Source: JBKHAJ01 sp964641125 (GTDB lineage Bacteria > Spirochaetota > Spirochaetia > SPDA01 > CAZSGZ01). From it: DNA of 64,000 bases. The stretch spans positions 1 through 64,000 of the forward strand of contig CAZXMO010000006.1 in assembly GCA_964641125.1 (NCBI GenBank), in the 5' to 3' direction. The translations under genes and the position numbers were made by a program. This document shows positions 57,703-64,000 of this stretch, piece after piece. The notes beneath the pieces were generated by a model. The model worked only from the letters and a program-made list of their open reading frames with translations, was not told the DNA's origin and searched no databases. The first letter of the stretch is position 1. The number at the start of each line of letters is the position of its first letter.

Positions 57703-58481
57703 AATACGCCCCCTGTTTCGCCGACGTCCTCGACGATATATCGGGGCATACCGTTTTCGATTTAGGCATTCGAGTCATCAGGACCGAAGACGTAGTCGGT
57801 ACGGTGGACAAGTGCGGCCGGGTGAACACCCGATTCCACGCCGTCGGTAGGCGGGACCGAAAGGAGATATTCAGGCGCCGGGAGGTAACCGCCGCCGCGA
57901 ACAGGATGTCCCACTTCCCCCCGATCAAGACAAACCTCTACCGGGGGAAGCACTACATAATCGACGGGCACCGAAGGACAGCCTCGGCCGTCGAAATCGG
58001 TGTCGAGTATCTCGATGCCTACGTCCATGAATACATCGACGATGACGATCCCTCCCAGCTCAAGCGGGCGGTCTCTCAGCGGTATTTCGAACAAGTGACC
58101 AACCTGACCAATATCAGACTCGGCTCCGTCGAGGGGTATCGGACCCTCCTTGACGACATGCGCGCAAAGATGGGGGAGATAACCCCCGAATCGGCCCGGA
58201 TATGGCGAAGCCGCACCTTTCTTCCCTTGGTGGGGGCGGTGGGAAAAACCAAGCTGCCCTCCCTCTACCCCGTTCTCTCGAACGAAGACATCGCGGCGAT
58301 GATCATTCAATTCTATCTCGATTTTTTTACCGCGTATCCCGAGGAGGATTCGCCCGATGCCGTGGTCTCCACCTACCTCTTCGCCCGGCGGCTGCCGGAT
58401 CGGCGGGCCTTTCGCGGGCCCCTTTCCCGGCTCATCAGCCGAATCCTCGCGGGCGGGAAAAGCATTCTGCGAAGAGATTAG
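57699..58481 (+). CDS. ParB/sulfiredoxin-superfamily protein, coupled to the ferritin-like gene
   Basis: A 260-residue protein with a ParB/Srx-like domain near its N-terminal third: SHFPPIKTNLYRGKHYIID, then GHRRTASAVEIGVEYLDAYV (the DGHRR motif that binds nucleotide phosphate in ParB, sulfiredoxin and related nucleases). The C-terminal 140 residues are helical with no DNA-binding motif recognised. It starts with GTG overlapping the ferritin-like stop. The pairing of a diiron protein with a ParB/Srx domain suggests oxidative-stress repair (sulfiredoxin-like) or a DNA-related role; both are inference. Confidence 0.7.
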   Translation: MKYAPCFADVLDDISGHTVFDLGIRVIRTEDVVGTVDKCGRVNTRFHAVGRRDRKEIFRRREVTAAANRMSHFPPIKTNLYRGKHYIIDGHRRTASAVEIGVEYLDAYVHEYIDDDDPSQLKRAVSQRYFEQVTNLTNIRLGSVEGYRTLLDDMRAKMGEITPESARIWRSRTFLPLVGAVGKTKLPSLYPVLSNEDIAAMIIQFYLDFFTAYPEEDSPDAVVSTYLFARRLPDRRAFRGPLSRLISRILAGGKSILRRD

Positions 58482-58729
58482 GAGCGGGTCCGCCGCTCCT
58501 CGAATACATTCTCCAGAGTCAGGTGTCCCCCGCAGTACTCACATCGGCGCACCAGGGGTACCTTCTCGAAGGATTTCGCATCCAATCCCGGGACGTGATC
58601 CCGAAAGTGTTTTTCGCAGCTCGGGCACGAATACCTCAGGATCAAACCGCTTAGAGAGCGCCGCTTGCGGAGGGACGATGAAAAGCGATATCGCAGATAA
58701 TAGGGAAAACACCGACGGAGCAGACCCAT
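58478..58729 (-). CDS. small zinc-ribbon protein
   Basis: An 83-residue basic protein with one zinc ribbon: LILRYSCPSCEKHFRDHV and VRRCEYCGGHLTLENV (C-x2-C, 24 residues, C-x2-C). The first 28 residues are arginine-rich. The ATG at 58729 is 7 nt downstream of a TATACT (58742-58737), so the transcript would again have almost no leader. The stop overlaps the convergent ParB-like stop by 4 bp. It could be a nucleic-acid-binding or chaperone-type ribbon. The N-terminal 28 residues may not be translated if the true start is internal. Confidence 0.6.
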   Translation of the reverse strand: MGLLRRCFPYYLRYRFSSSLRKRRSLSGLILRYSCPSCEKHFRDHVPGLDAKSFEKVPLVRRCEYCGGHLTLENVFEERRTRS

Positions 58730-58837
58730 AGAACACAGTATATACTCCGGAATCGGCTGAATCCAGAGGCTGCACTAAACTATTGACGTGAAAAAGTCGA
58801 TCATGGTAGTATACGATCCGGAAGAGAGGAGGAGCCT

Positions 58838-59155
58838 ATGGCCGAAAGCCGGGACACTCCGGGTGGGGGCCTTTGCGAAGAGACATCGGAGAAGATTTAC
58901 TGCGCCAATTGTATCAACTGCAAACTCGTGCACGCTCCCTGCGGACACGGCGAGTATCAGCTGAGAGTGCGCTGTTCCGCCGGCAAATGGCGAAAAAAGC
59001 TCGGTGAAGAAAAGATCTATAAGTACTTCACCGTGGCCCGACGCAGCGTTGAATCCTGTGACGCGTATACCCCCATGGGGGATGCAAAGGATTACTTGAA
59101 AGAACTGAAAAAAACCCTCCCTATAAAGGATGAGATCTACAGCGGTCAGACTTGA
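58838..59155 (+). CDS. small cysteine-rich protein, probable zinc-binding
   Basis: A 105-residue cytosolic protein. Cysteines and histidines cluster in the first half: IYCANCINCKLVHAPCGHGEY (C-x2-C-x2-C-x6-C) and RCSAGKWRKK. The second half is charged and helical, with ESCDAYTPMGDAKDYLKELK. The ribosome site GAGGAGG is strong. Followed at once by a lipoprotein gene. Family unknown to me; the pattern suggests a compact zinc site. It forms one small-gene group with the zinc-ribbon protein on the other strand. Confidence 0.7.
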   Translation: MAESRDTPGGGLCEETSEKIYCANCINCKLVHAPCGHGEYQLRVRCSAGKWRKKLGEEKIYKYFTVARRSVESCDAYTPMGDAKDYLKELKKTLPIKDEIYSGQT

Positions 59156-59156
59156 T

Positions 59157-59561
59157 ATGAAAAAATCACCCGTTACCCTTGTGCTACCCATATGTACCGT
59201 AATCATCGCGGCGGTCCTGTTCGCCGGCGCATGTAAATCCGGGCCGGTCCCCCTGGACGAGGACATGACCCCCTCCGAGGTGTTTCAACTCGCCCAGGAA
59301 GCGGCTATCGACAAACGGGACTACGAGACCGCTCTTCATTACTATCAGCAGATTGACGCTTTATTCCCCACCGACGAGGAGAGCAAGATCATCGCCGATT
59401 ACGAGATCGCCTTCCTCCACTACAAGATGGGGAACATGGAAGAAGCGAAAGAGGGTTTCGAGGCCATCCTCGACCGCTACCTGGAAGAGGACGCGGGCTC
59501 TCTTCCCCCCTGGCCTCCGGTTCTCGCGGAAAAGCTCTTAGTAAAGATCGAAGAAGAATAA
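59157..59561 (+). CDS. small TPR-like lipoprotein
   Basis: A 134-residue exported lipoprotein: signal peptide with lipobox FAGAC (Cys 26), then two tetratricopeptide-like repeats, EVFQLAQEAAIDKRDYETAL and KIIADYEIAFLHYKMGNMEEA, resembling the N-terminal repeats of YfiO/BamD but much shorter. ATG 59157 opens the signal peptide, 1 nt after the preceding stop, with no ribosome site. Probably an envelope adaptor protein. Confidence 0.75.
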   Translation: MKKSPVTLVLPICTVIIAAVLFAGACKSGPVPLDEDMTPSEVFQLAQEAAIDKRDYETALHYYQQIDALFPTDEESKIIADYEIAFLHYKMGNMEEAKEGFEAILDRYLEEDAGSLPPWPPVLAEKLLVKIEEE

Positions 59562-59562
59562 T

Positions 59563-60111
59563 ATGTCCCGGCTCCCGGAATATCGGTTCTGCCCCCTCTG
59601 CGGGGGAGATCTCAGTCGACTTTCCCGGTCGCTTCTGACCTGTACCCGGTGCGGCTACCGGTTCTATCAAAATGCAAAACCCGCCGTCGGAGCGATGATA
59701 ACCCGGTCAAGCGGCGAAAGCAGGGAAATTCTCCTTGTCCGACGAGGAGTCGAGCCCTACGCGGGATACTGGGACATGCCCGGCGGTTTCATCGAAAACG
59801 GGGAAGATCCCCGTGACGCCCTGCATCGGGAGATTCGGGAGGAGCTCGCCGCGGAGATAACCGTATCCGAGCTCTTCACCGCCGAGGTCGACACCTACCC
59901 CCGGGAAGGGGTTCCCGAATCGGCAAGCAATACCCTGTGCCTCTACTACATCTGCGCCCTAGACGGGACCGAAGCGACTGAAACCGCCCTCACCCCCGCC
60001 GACGACATTACCGAATGCCGGTGGTTTACTCTGGACGAGTTTCCCGAAAATATCGCCTTTGAGGGCAATTCCCGGGCGCTGGAAAAACTAAAACGTAGAT
60101 TCGCTAAATAG
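59563..60111 (+). CDS. NUDIX hydrolase with N-terminal zinc ribbon
   Basis: A 182-residue protein: residues 1-40 form a zinc ribbon (FCPLCGGDLSR, LTCTRCGYRFY), and residues 45-170 a NUDIX fold with box GGFIENGEDPRDALHREIREEL (shown in part; G-x5-E-x7-REU-x-EE-x-GU) that binds Mg2+. The layout resembles NudC-like NAD+/NADH pyrophosphatases, though the SQPWPFPxS specificity motif of NudC is absent, so ADP-ribose or another nucleoside diphosphate may be the substrate. It follows the lipoprotein stop by 1 nt and closes the plus-strand gene run. Confidence 0.87.
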   Translation: MSRLPEYRFCPLCGGDLSRLSRSLLTCTRCGYRFYQNAKPAVGAMITRSSGESREILLVRRGVEPYAGYWDMPGGFIENGEDPRDALHREIREELAAEITVSELFTAEVDTYPREGVPESASNTLCLYYICALDGTEATETALTPADDITECRWFTLDEFPENIAFEGNSRALEKLKRRFAK

Positions 60112-60116
60112 CCCGG

Positions 60117-61223
60117 CTACTGAGGTAGGATTATGGTGTGCAGGCGGATGTCTCTCTCCTCGGCTCCGGCATAGACCATCTCCTTGGTCACCTTTCCCCG
60201 GGGTCTCGGATGAGCCGGGGCGTCTCCGATAAGGATGATCCGCCGGTCCTCCGCCCTCCAGGGATATTCCTCCACGGCGGCATAGAGCGCCTCGTAGACG
60301 GCTTCGGGAATGTCACGTCCCCCGAGCACCCGAATAGCGTCGAGGTCGGCCTGGAGCCCTCCTAATCCGTCACGGAAGGGACTCGATCTGACTAAGTACT
60401 GCTCCATGTAATCCCTGTAGAGAACCAGTCCGAACCTCAAGACTTCGAAGCGGGCGGTGTGCTTCTCCAGGAGGGGGACTAAGAGCTCCCGGAGGTAGGG
60501 GATGTTATCCTCCATGCTCTTGGTGGTATCCAGGGCCAGGACCAGATCCAGGGTTCTTCCCTCGCACTCCCCTATTATCGTCCCGATCTCGTCCACCATA
60601 TCCTCGTACCCCCGGGAAAAAACGGTCGTCCCCCGCCCCTCCTTGGCGATTTCCGTGAAATTCTCCACGGTGTCCTCCATGTAGTTCCCCTCGGGGGGGC
60701 CCTCCATGGGTTTCTGCACGACCTTGAGAACGAAGGGATTGTCCGCGTACACCCCCTCGTAATCGGCGTAGGGCTTCTCGAAGGCACGGATGTTGAGCCA
60801 GGTCCCGTCGAGAACCATTAGCTCCCCCTGCCGGGACCAGGGATAGCCGTAGATGACAACATAGGGGACGAAAATCCGAAAGGCCTCACCGAACTCTTCG
60901 TCCGGTTCGCCGGTGGAGTCTACTAAAGAGTAGATTCCCGCCTCCGGGTCCAGAAACTCGCCGTCGAGCTTCCGCCGCTCATCGCCGTTTAAGGGGTGAT
61001 ATTCGGGATTGCGCAGGGTATAGGAATGGACCCGCATATCCGGGTCCGCGGTGGATTCGGTCAGCAGTATCGAACCGATATCATCGGTCTTCTTGACGGT
61101 AAGGATATATCCGCCTTCGAGGCTCTGCTCGATTCTCAAGTGATCGGAGGGAATGTTCAGGTCCGCGGAGAGGGACCCGCAGGCGGTCAAGAAAAGAGCC
61201 GTGAGTATAGAGAGACGCTTCAT
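60117..61223 (-). CDS. VWA-domain lipoprotein
   Basis: A 368-residue lipoprotein: signal peptide with lipobox FLTAC (Cys 15) and AGAAGGGAT before the ATG at 61223. The C-terminal half is a von Willebrand A domain: LDLVLALDTTKSMEDNIPYL carries the MIDAS sequence D-x-T-x-S, followed by VLRFGLVLYRDYMEQY and RIILIGDAPAHPRPRG. The N-terminal half is strand-rich (RIEQSLEGGYILTVKKTDDI; YTLRNPEYHPLNGDER) and unassigned. Likely binds a metal-dependent protein partner at the envelope. It is in line with the next protein and glmS but 50 nt separate them. Confidence 0.85.
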   Translation of the reverse strand: MKRLSILTALFLTACGSLSADLNIPSDHLRIEQSLEGGYILTVKKTDDIGSILLTESTADPDMRVHSYTLRNPEYHPLNGDERRKLDGEFLDPEAGIYSLVDSTGEPDEEFGEAFRIFVPYVVIYGYPWSRQGELMVLDGTWLNIRAFEKPYADYEGVYADNPFVLKVVQKPMEGPPEGNYMEDTVENFTEIAKEGRGTTVFSRGYEDMVDEIGTIIGECEGRTLDLVLALDTTKSMEDNIPYLRELLVPLLEKHTARFEVLRFGLVLYRDYMEQYLVRSSPFRDGLGGLQADLDAIRVLGGRDIPEAVYEALYAAVEEYPWRAEDRRIILIGDAPAHPRPRGKVTKEMVYAGAEERDIRLHTIILPQ

Positions 61224-61273
61224 ATCCCTTCTAGTATCGGCCGAAGCTGCGCGGCGGTTTACGAGAAGCCGTC

Positions 61274-61789
61274 CTACTGAAACCTCAATACCGCGGGAAG
61301 AGGGACTATCCGTTCCTTCCCGGTAATACCTAAGAAATAGGTAAGCCTCGCCAGGAACACCTCGATAAACCTGCACGGAGACCCCTCATCTATCCGGGCG
61401 GGGAATACGAAAAAGACCTTCCACCCCCGTTCATCCTCGTAGTAGAGGACCAGGTCCCTCCGTTCGGGGAGCCGGGCAAGGGGCGTGCCCGCGCAGGGGT
61501 AGGAACCCCAGCTGTCCCTGACGGCAATCGGCTCCTCGGTATAGAAGACCCGGACGGTAATATCCTCGTAGGAGTATTCTCCGTAAAAGCTGGGGATGGC
61601 GTTGGGATAGAGAACCGAAATTCCCCGGCGGAATTCCGGACCCTTGATAAGCAGTCCCACGGAGGGCTCTTCCCGGTTTTCCTGAGCGTAGAGGGGCGCC
61701 GGGGCGGAAATCGATACAAGGGGAGCAAAAACCAATAACAAAATCAGAATTCCGCGGCTCGAGGCAGTCCACCTCTTGGTTACGGACAC
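61274..61789 (-). CDS. exported protein of unknown function upstream of the VWA lipoprotein
   Basis: A 171-residue protein with a signal peptide (GILILLLVFAPLVSISAPAP, cleavage near YAQ). The mature part has one Cys pair (PCAGTPLARLPE and SPCRFIEVFLAR) and strand-rich sequence (YSYEDITVRVFYTEEPIAV; DLVLYYEDERGWKVFFVFPA). No family recognised. The GTG start lies 13 nt after the glmS stop and the VWA gene follows 50 nt on, so glmS, this gene and the VWA gene may form one transcript. Confidence 0.65.
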   Translation of the reverse strand: MSVTKRWTASSRGILILLLVFAPLVSISAPAPLYAQENREEPSVGLLIKGPEFRRGISVLYPNAIPSFYGEYSYEDITVRVFYTEEPIAVRDSWGSYPCAGTPLARLPERRDLVLYYEDERGWKVFFVFPARIDEGSPCRFIEVFLARLTYFLGITGKERIVPLPAVLRFQ

Positions 61790-61801
61790 TCTATGACGCC
61801 T

Positions 61802-63625
61802 CTACTCCACCGTAACGCTCTTGGCGAGATTCCGGGGCTGGTCGACGTTCCGTCCGAGCTCGAGGGCGCAATAGTAGGCAAAGAGCTGCAGAGGAACGAC
61901 TAGGAGGAAGGGATACATGATCTCGTCCGCCTTGGGAATAAAGAAGACGTCGTCGGCGATCTGTTCGACTTCCCTGTCCCCTTCCACGGCCAGGGCGATA
62001 ACCTTGCCCCTGCGGGCTTTGACCTCCTTGAGGTTGGAAAGGACCTTGTCCCTGAGCTCGTCGTCGGGGACTAAGAAGAAGCTCGGGGTCTTTTCATTTA
62101 TCAGCGCTATCGGGCCGTGCTTGATCTCCGCCGCGCAGTATCCCTCGGCGTGAATATATGCGATCTCCTTGAGCTTCAACGCCCCTTCCAGGGCCACGGG
62201 ATAGTTGATCCCCCGCCCTAGAAAGAGAAAATTCTCCGCACCGGCGTATTTCTTGGCGAGATCTCGCATCTTTTCCTTGTTCCCGAGAATCCACCGGATC
62301 TGCTCGGGAAGGAGCTCTAGGTTTCGGATGTATTTGAGGCCGTCCGAGAAGGACATGTCCCGCATCCGGGCCATGATGAGGGTAAAGATGTAGAAGGCTA
62401 CCAGCTGGGAGGTAAAGGCCTTGGTGGAGGCTACGGCGATCTCCGGCCCCGAATGGATGTAGACCCCTCCGTCCGATTCCCTCGGAATGGTGGAACCGAC
62501 CACGTTACAGATCCCTAAGACCGTACCCCCCTTTCGCTGGAGCTCCCGCATGGCGTAGAGGGTATCCGCCGTCTCCCCCGACTGGGATACCGCGAAATAG
62601 AGGGAGTTACGCTCCACGACGGGGTTCTTGTAGCGTACCTCCGAGCTCAAATCGGCCTGGGCGGGGATTCGGGCTATGTTTTCCAGGAGATAGCCCCCGA
62701 CCATTCCCGCGTAGCTCGAGGTCCCCGCGGCGATAATCTTGATCCGTTCCAGGTTTAAGAGTTCCTTGTTGGTCAGATTGAGCCCGCCCAGGTGTCCGGT
62801 AGCGGTTTCCTTGTCGAGGCGTCCCCGCATGGCCCGCTCTATCGATTCGGGCTGCTCGTGGATCTCCTTCTCCATGAAGTGCTCGTATCCGGCCTTCTCG
62901 ATCTCCTCGAGCTCCCACTCGATGTGGTTAACGGTCTTGCAGACGCTCTGGTCGCGATGATCGGTGGTTACATACGTTTCCGGGGTGATCACCACAATCT
63001 CTCCGTCCTCCAGATAGACCGCCTCCCGAGTGTGGGCCATAACCGCGGTGACGTCGCTTGCAAGGAACATCTCGTCCTTCCCGATCCCCACCACCAGGGG
63101 ACTCCCGTTCCTCGCCCCCACGATCCTCATCGGCTCGTCGGCGTGGACACAGGCTATCCCGTAGGTCCCCTTCACGAGCGAGACGGCCCTGCGGACGGCC
63201 TTCTCCAGGTTTCCCTCGTAATATTTTCCGATCAAGTGGGCTATGACCTCGCTGTCGGTATCGGTGACGAAGATGTCCCCCTCGCTCACCAACATATCCC
63301 GGAGGCTCGTGTAGTTCTCGATAATTCCGTTATGGACGATGGCGATCTTGCCCGTAGTGTCGGTGTGGGGATGGGCGTTGACGTCGTTGACCTCTCCATG
63401 GGTGGCCCAGCGGGTGTGACCGATTCCGAAACTCCCCGGAAAATCGTCGGGAACAATGCTTCTCAGATCTTTTATCTTACCTTTCTTTTTGAGCACCTGA
63501 AGTGTGGCATCCATGCCTACGCAGATTCCCGCGCTGTCGTACCCCCGGTACTCGAGGCGCCTCAACCCCTCTAAGAGGACCTTCGAAGCCTGCTTCTCGC
63601 CTACATACCCGACTATTCCGCACAT
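61802..63625 (-). CDS. glmS: glutamine--fructose-6-phosphate aminotransferase (isomerizing)
   Basis: A 607-residue enzyme that makes glucosamine 6-phosphate for peptidoglycan and amino-sugars. The N-terminal glutaminase domain starts with the catalytic Cys after Met removal (MCGIVGYVGEKQ) and has RLEYRGYDSAGIC and HTRWATHGEVND. Two SIS sugar-isomerase domains follow: AAGTSSYAGMVGGYLLE with SQSGETADTLYAMRE, and LFLGRGINYPVALEGALKLKEI. The end QPRNLAKSVTVE is standard. AAGGAC precedes the ATG. No glmS ribozyme fits in the 32 nt before it; the gene directly follows a Crp/Fnr-type gene on the same strand. Confidence 0.97.
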   Translation of the reverse strand: MCGIVGYVGEKQASKVLLEGLRRLEYRGYDSAGICVGMDATLQVLKKKGKIKDLRSIVPDDFPGSFGIGHTRWATHGEVNDVNAHPHTDTTGKIAIVHNGIIENYTSLRDMLVSEGDIFVTDTDSEVIAHLIGKYYEGNLEKAVRRAVSLVKGTYGIACVHADEPMRIVGARNGSPLVVGIGKDEMFLASDVTAVMAHTREAVYLEDGEIVVITPETYVTTDHRDQSVCKTVNHIEWELEEIEKAGYEHFMEKEIHEQPESIERAMRGRLDKETATGHLGGLNLTNKELLNLERIKIIAAGTSSYAGMVGGYLLENIARIPAQADLSSEVRYKNPVVERNSLYFAVSQSGETADTLYAMRELQRKGGTVLGICNVVGSTIPRESDGGVYIHSGPEIAVASTKAFTSQLVAFYIFTLIMARMRDMSFSDGLKYIRNLELLPEQIRWILGNKEKMRDLAKKYAGAENFLFLGRGINYPVALEGALKLKEIAYIHAEGYCAAEIKHGPIALINEKTPSFFLVPDDELRDKVLSNLKEVKARRGKVIALAVEGDREVEQIADDVFFIPKADEIMYPFLLVVPLQLFAYYCALELGRNVDQPRNLAKSVTVE

Positions 63626-63657
63626 ACTACCGTCCTTCTATCCGTATTATTCTTAAA

Positions 63658-64000
63658 TTATCGGCTCATTCCCGAAAGGCTCATGAGTTTTTCCGCATTC
63701 ATCAGGGTGATCGTATTCCCCGTTATTTGAATAATATCACCCTTGCCGAATTTTTCGAGGTATTGGGAAATTCTTTCGGCGGGGATTTCGAGGCTTAAGG
63801 AGAGCTCCCGGACGGTCTTCATCTTGTCGAGGACGGCGTTTCCCGACTCGGAAAATGCGTAATGAAGATTCAAGGCGATAAGACCTTCTTCGTCCCGTTT
63901 CTTGAGGTGATGGATCTGCTGATTGGCCTGCTGAAGCCTCCGGCAGAGCTTGTCGATGATATTCAACGCGATCTTCGCGTTCTTTTCGATCATCCCCAAA
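63658..64000 (-). CDS. Crp/Fnr family regulator, C-terminal part (cut by the right edge)
   Basis: The frame runs open off the right edge, so the N-terminal cyclic-nucleotide-type domain is outside. What remains is the dimer helix (MIEKNAKIALNIIDKLCRRL, ANQQIHHLKKRD) and the winged helix (KTVRELSLSLEIPAERISQY, EKFGKGDIIQITGNTITLMN), typical of the Crp/Fnr superfamily. The recognition helix has no typical R-E-x2-GR motif of Crp, so its DNA site is unclear. It lies 32 nt upstream of glmS and would be co-transcribed with it. Confidence 0.8.
   Translation of the reverse strand, partial: LGMIEKNAKIALNIIDKLCRRLQQANQQIHHLKKRDEEGLIALNLHYAFSESGNAVLDKMKTVRELSLSLEIPAERISQYLEKFGKGDIIQITGNTITLMNAEKLMSLSGMSR

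Noticed and set aside
1..64000. tRNA, rRNA, CRISPR array, riboswitch, prophage or intact IS
   Set aside because: I read the intergenic spaces on both strands and saw no cloverleaf, spaced repeat array, known aptamer core or transposase.

Overview
This window reads as a draft-assembly contig (two 10-N gaps) from a GC-rich, anaerobic, fermentative bacterium, most likely a free-living spirochaete. This is inferred from gene content, not from a marker gene. The support is an NAD-linked trimeric [FeFe] hydrogenase, a phosphofructokinase of the Treponema TP0108/kinetoplastid type, TrpB2, many lipoproteins with loose lipoboxes, and a binding-protein signal peptide ending in AGGQ, a pattern I associate with spirochaetes. 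I found no rRNA, tRNA, CRISPR array, phage or intact transposase.

Layout. 1-6.9 kb: the start of a branched-chain-amino-acid-type binding protein behind a palindromic operator, a cupin, a sucrose-phosphorylase-family enzyme, an Fe-S m5U RNA methyltransferase, and a decaying patch (MCP pseudogene, MscS channel, DUF432-like protein, ThrE-like remnant). 7-9.5 kb: asd, then a TetR regulator with a secreted protein. 9.6-16.7 kb: Na+ symporter with small partner, amidohydrolase, and a Cache-PAS histidine kinase with its NtrC-type regulator. 16.7-22.1 kb: a CysQ-like phosphatase, two short-chain dehydrogenases, a sulfotransferase and a DUF1214 protein; the last three of the minus-strand set are translationally coupled. 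22.2-30.7 kb: ferredoxin, cupin, thymidylate-synthase-like and J-domain proteins, a B12-type radical SAM protein divergent from an ECF sigma factor, a WD40 lipoprotein, a second lipoprotein, and phosphofructokinase. 30.7-47.9 kb: galE, radA, a TraB-type membrane protein, a TPR lipoprotein, a large unknown membrane-anchored protein, xylB-tkt, a FAH-family hydrolase, gltS, a Ca2+/Na+ antiporter, two envelope proteins and guanine deaminase. 47.9-55.5 kb: hydC-hydB-hydA divergent from trpB2 across an AT-rich control region. 55.5-64 kb: a pfkB remnant split by a 154-bp MITE-like element, a CapA-type lipoprotein, a ferritin-like/ParB-like pair, small zinc-ribbon proteins, NUDIX, a VWA lipoprotein, glmS, and the C-terminal part of a Crp/Fnr regulator at the right edge.

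How the genes fit together: sugars enter through sucrose phosphorylase, xylulokinase, transketolase and phosphofructokinase. Reducing power leaves as H2 through HydABC, whose B subunit is fused to a GltD-type flavoprotein and may also touch the NADPH pool. Na+-coupled carriers serve uptake.

Strongest unexpected observations: (1) a MITE-like element with 24-bp perfect terminal inverted repeats and a perfect 9-bp target duplication inside an already deleted pfkB gene; removing it restores one frame. (2) About ten genes whose sigma70-like promoter lies right against the start codon, predicting leaderless or nearly leaderless mRNAs. (3) A mirror-symmetric pair of ECF-type promoters (GCAACTT-N15-GTC on both strands) between the sigma factor and the radical SAM gene. 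(4) The HydB-GltD fusion, which is interrupted only by a 103-bp assembly artefact. (5) A gene that may start at an ATC codon behind a perfect Shine-Dalgarno site. I do not see a clearly new multi-gene system; the ferritin-like/ParB-like pair and the ECF sigma locus are the best candidates.
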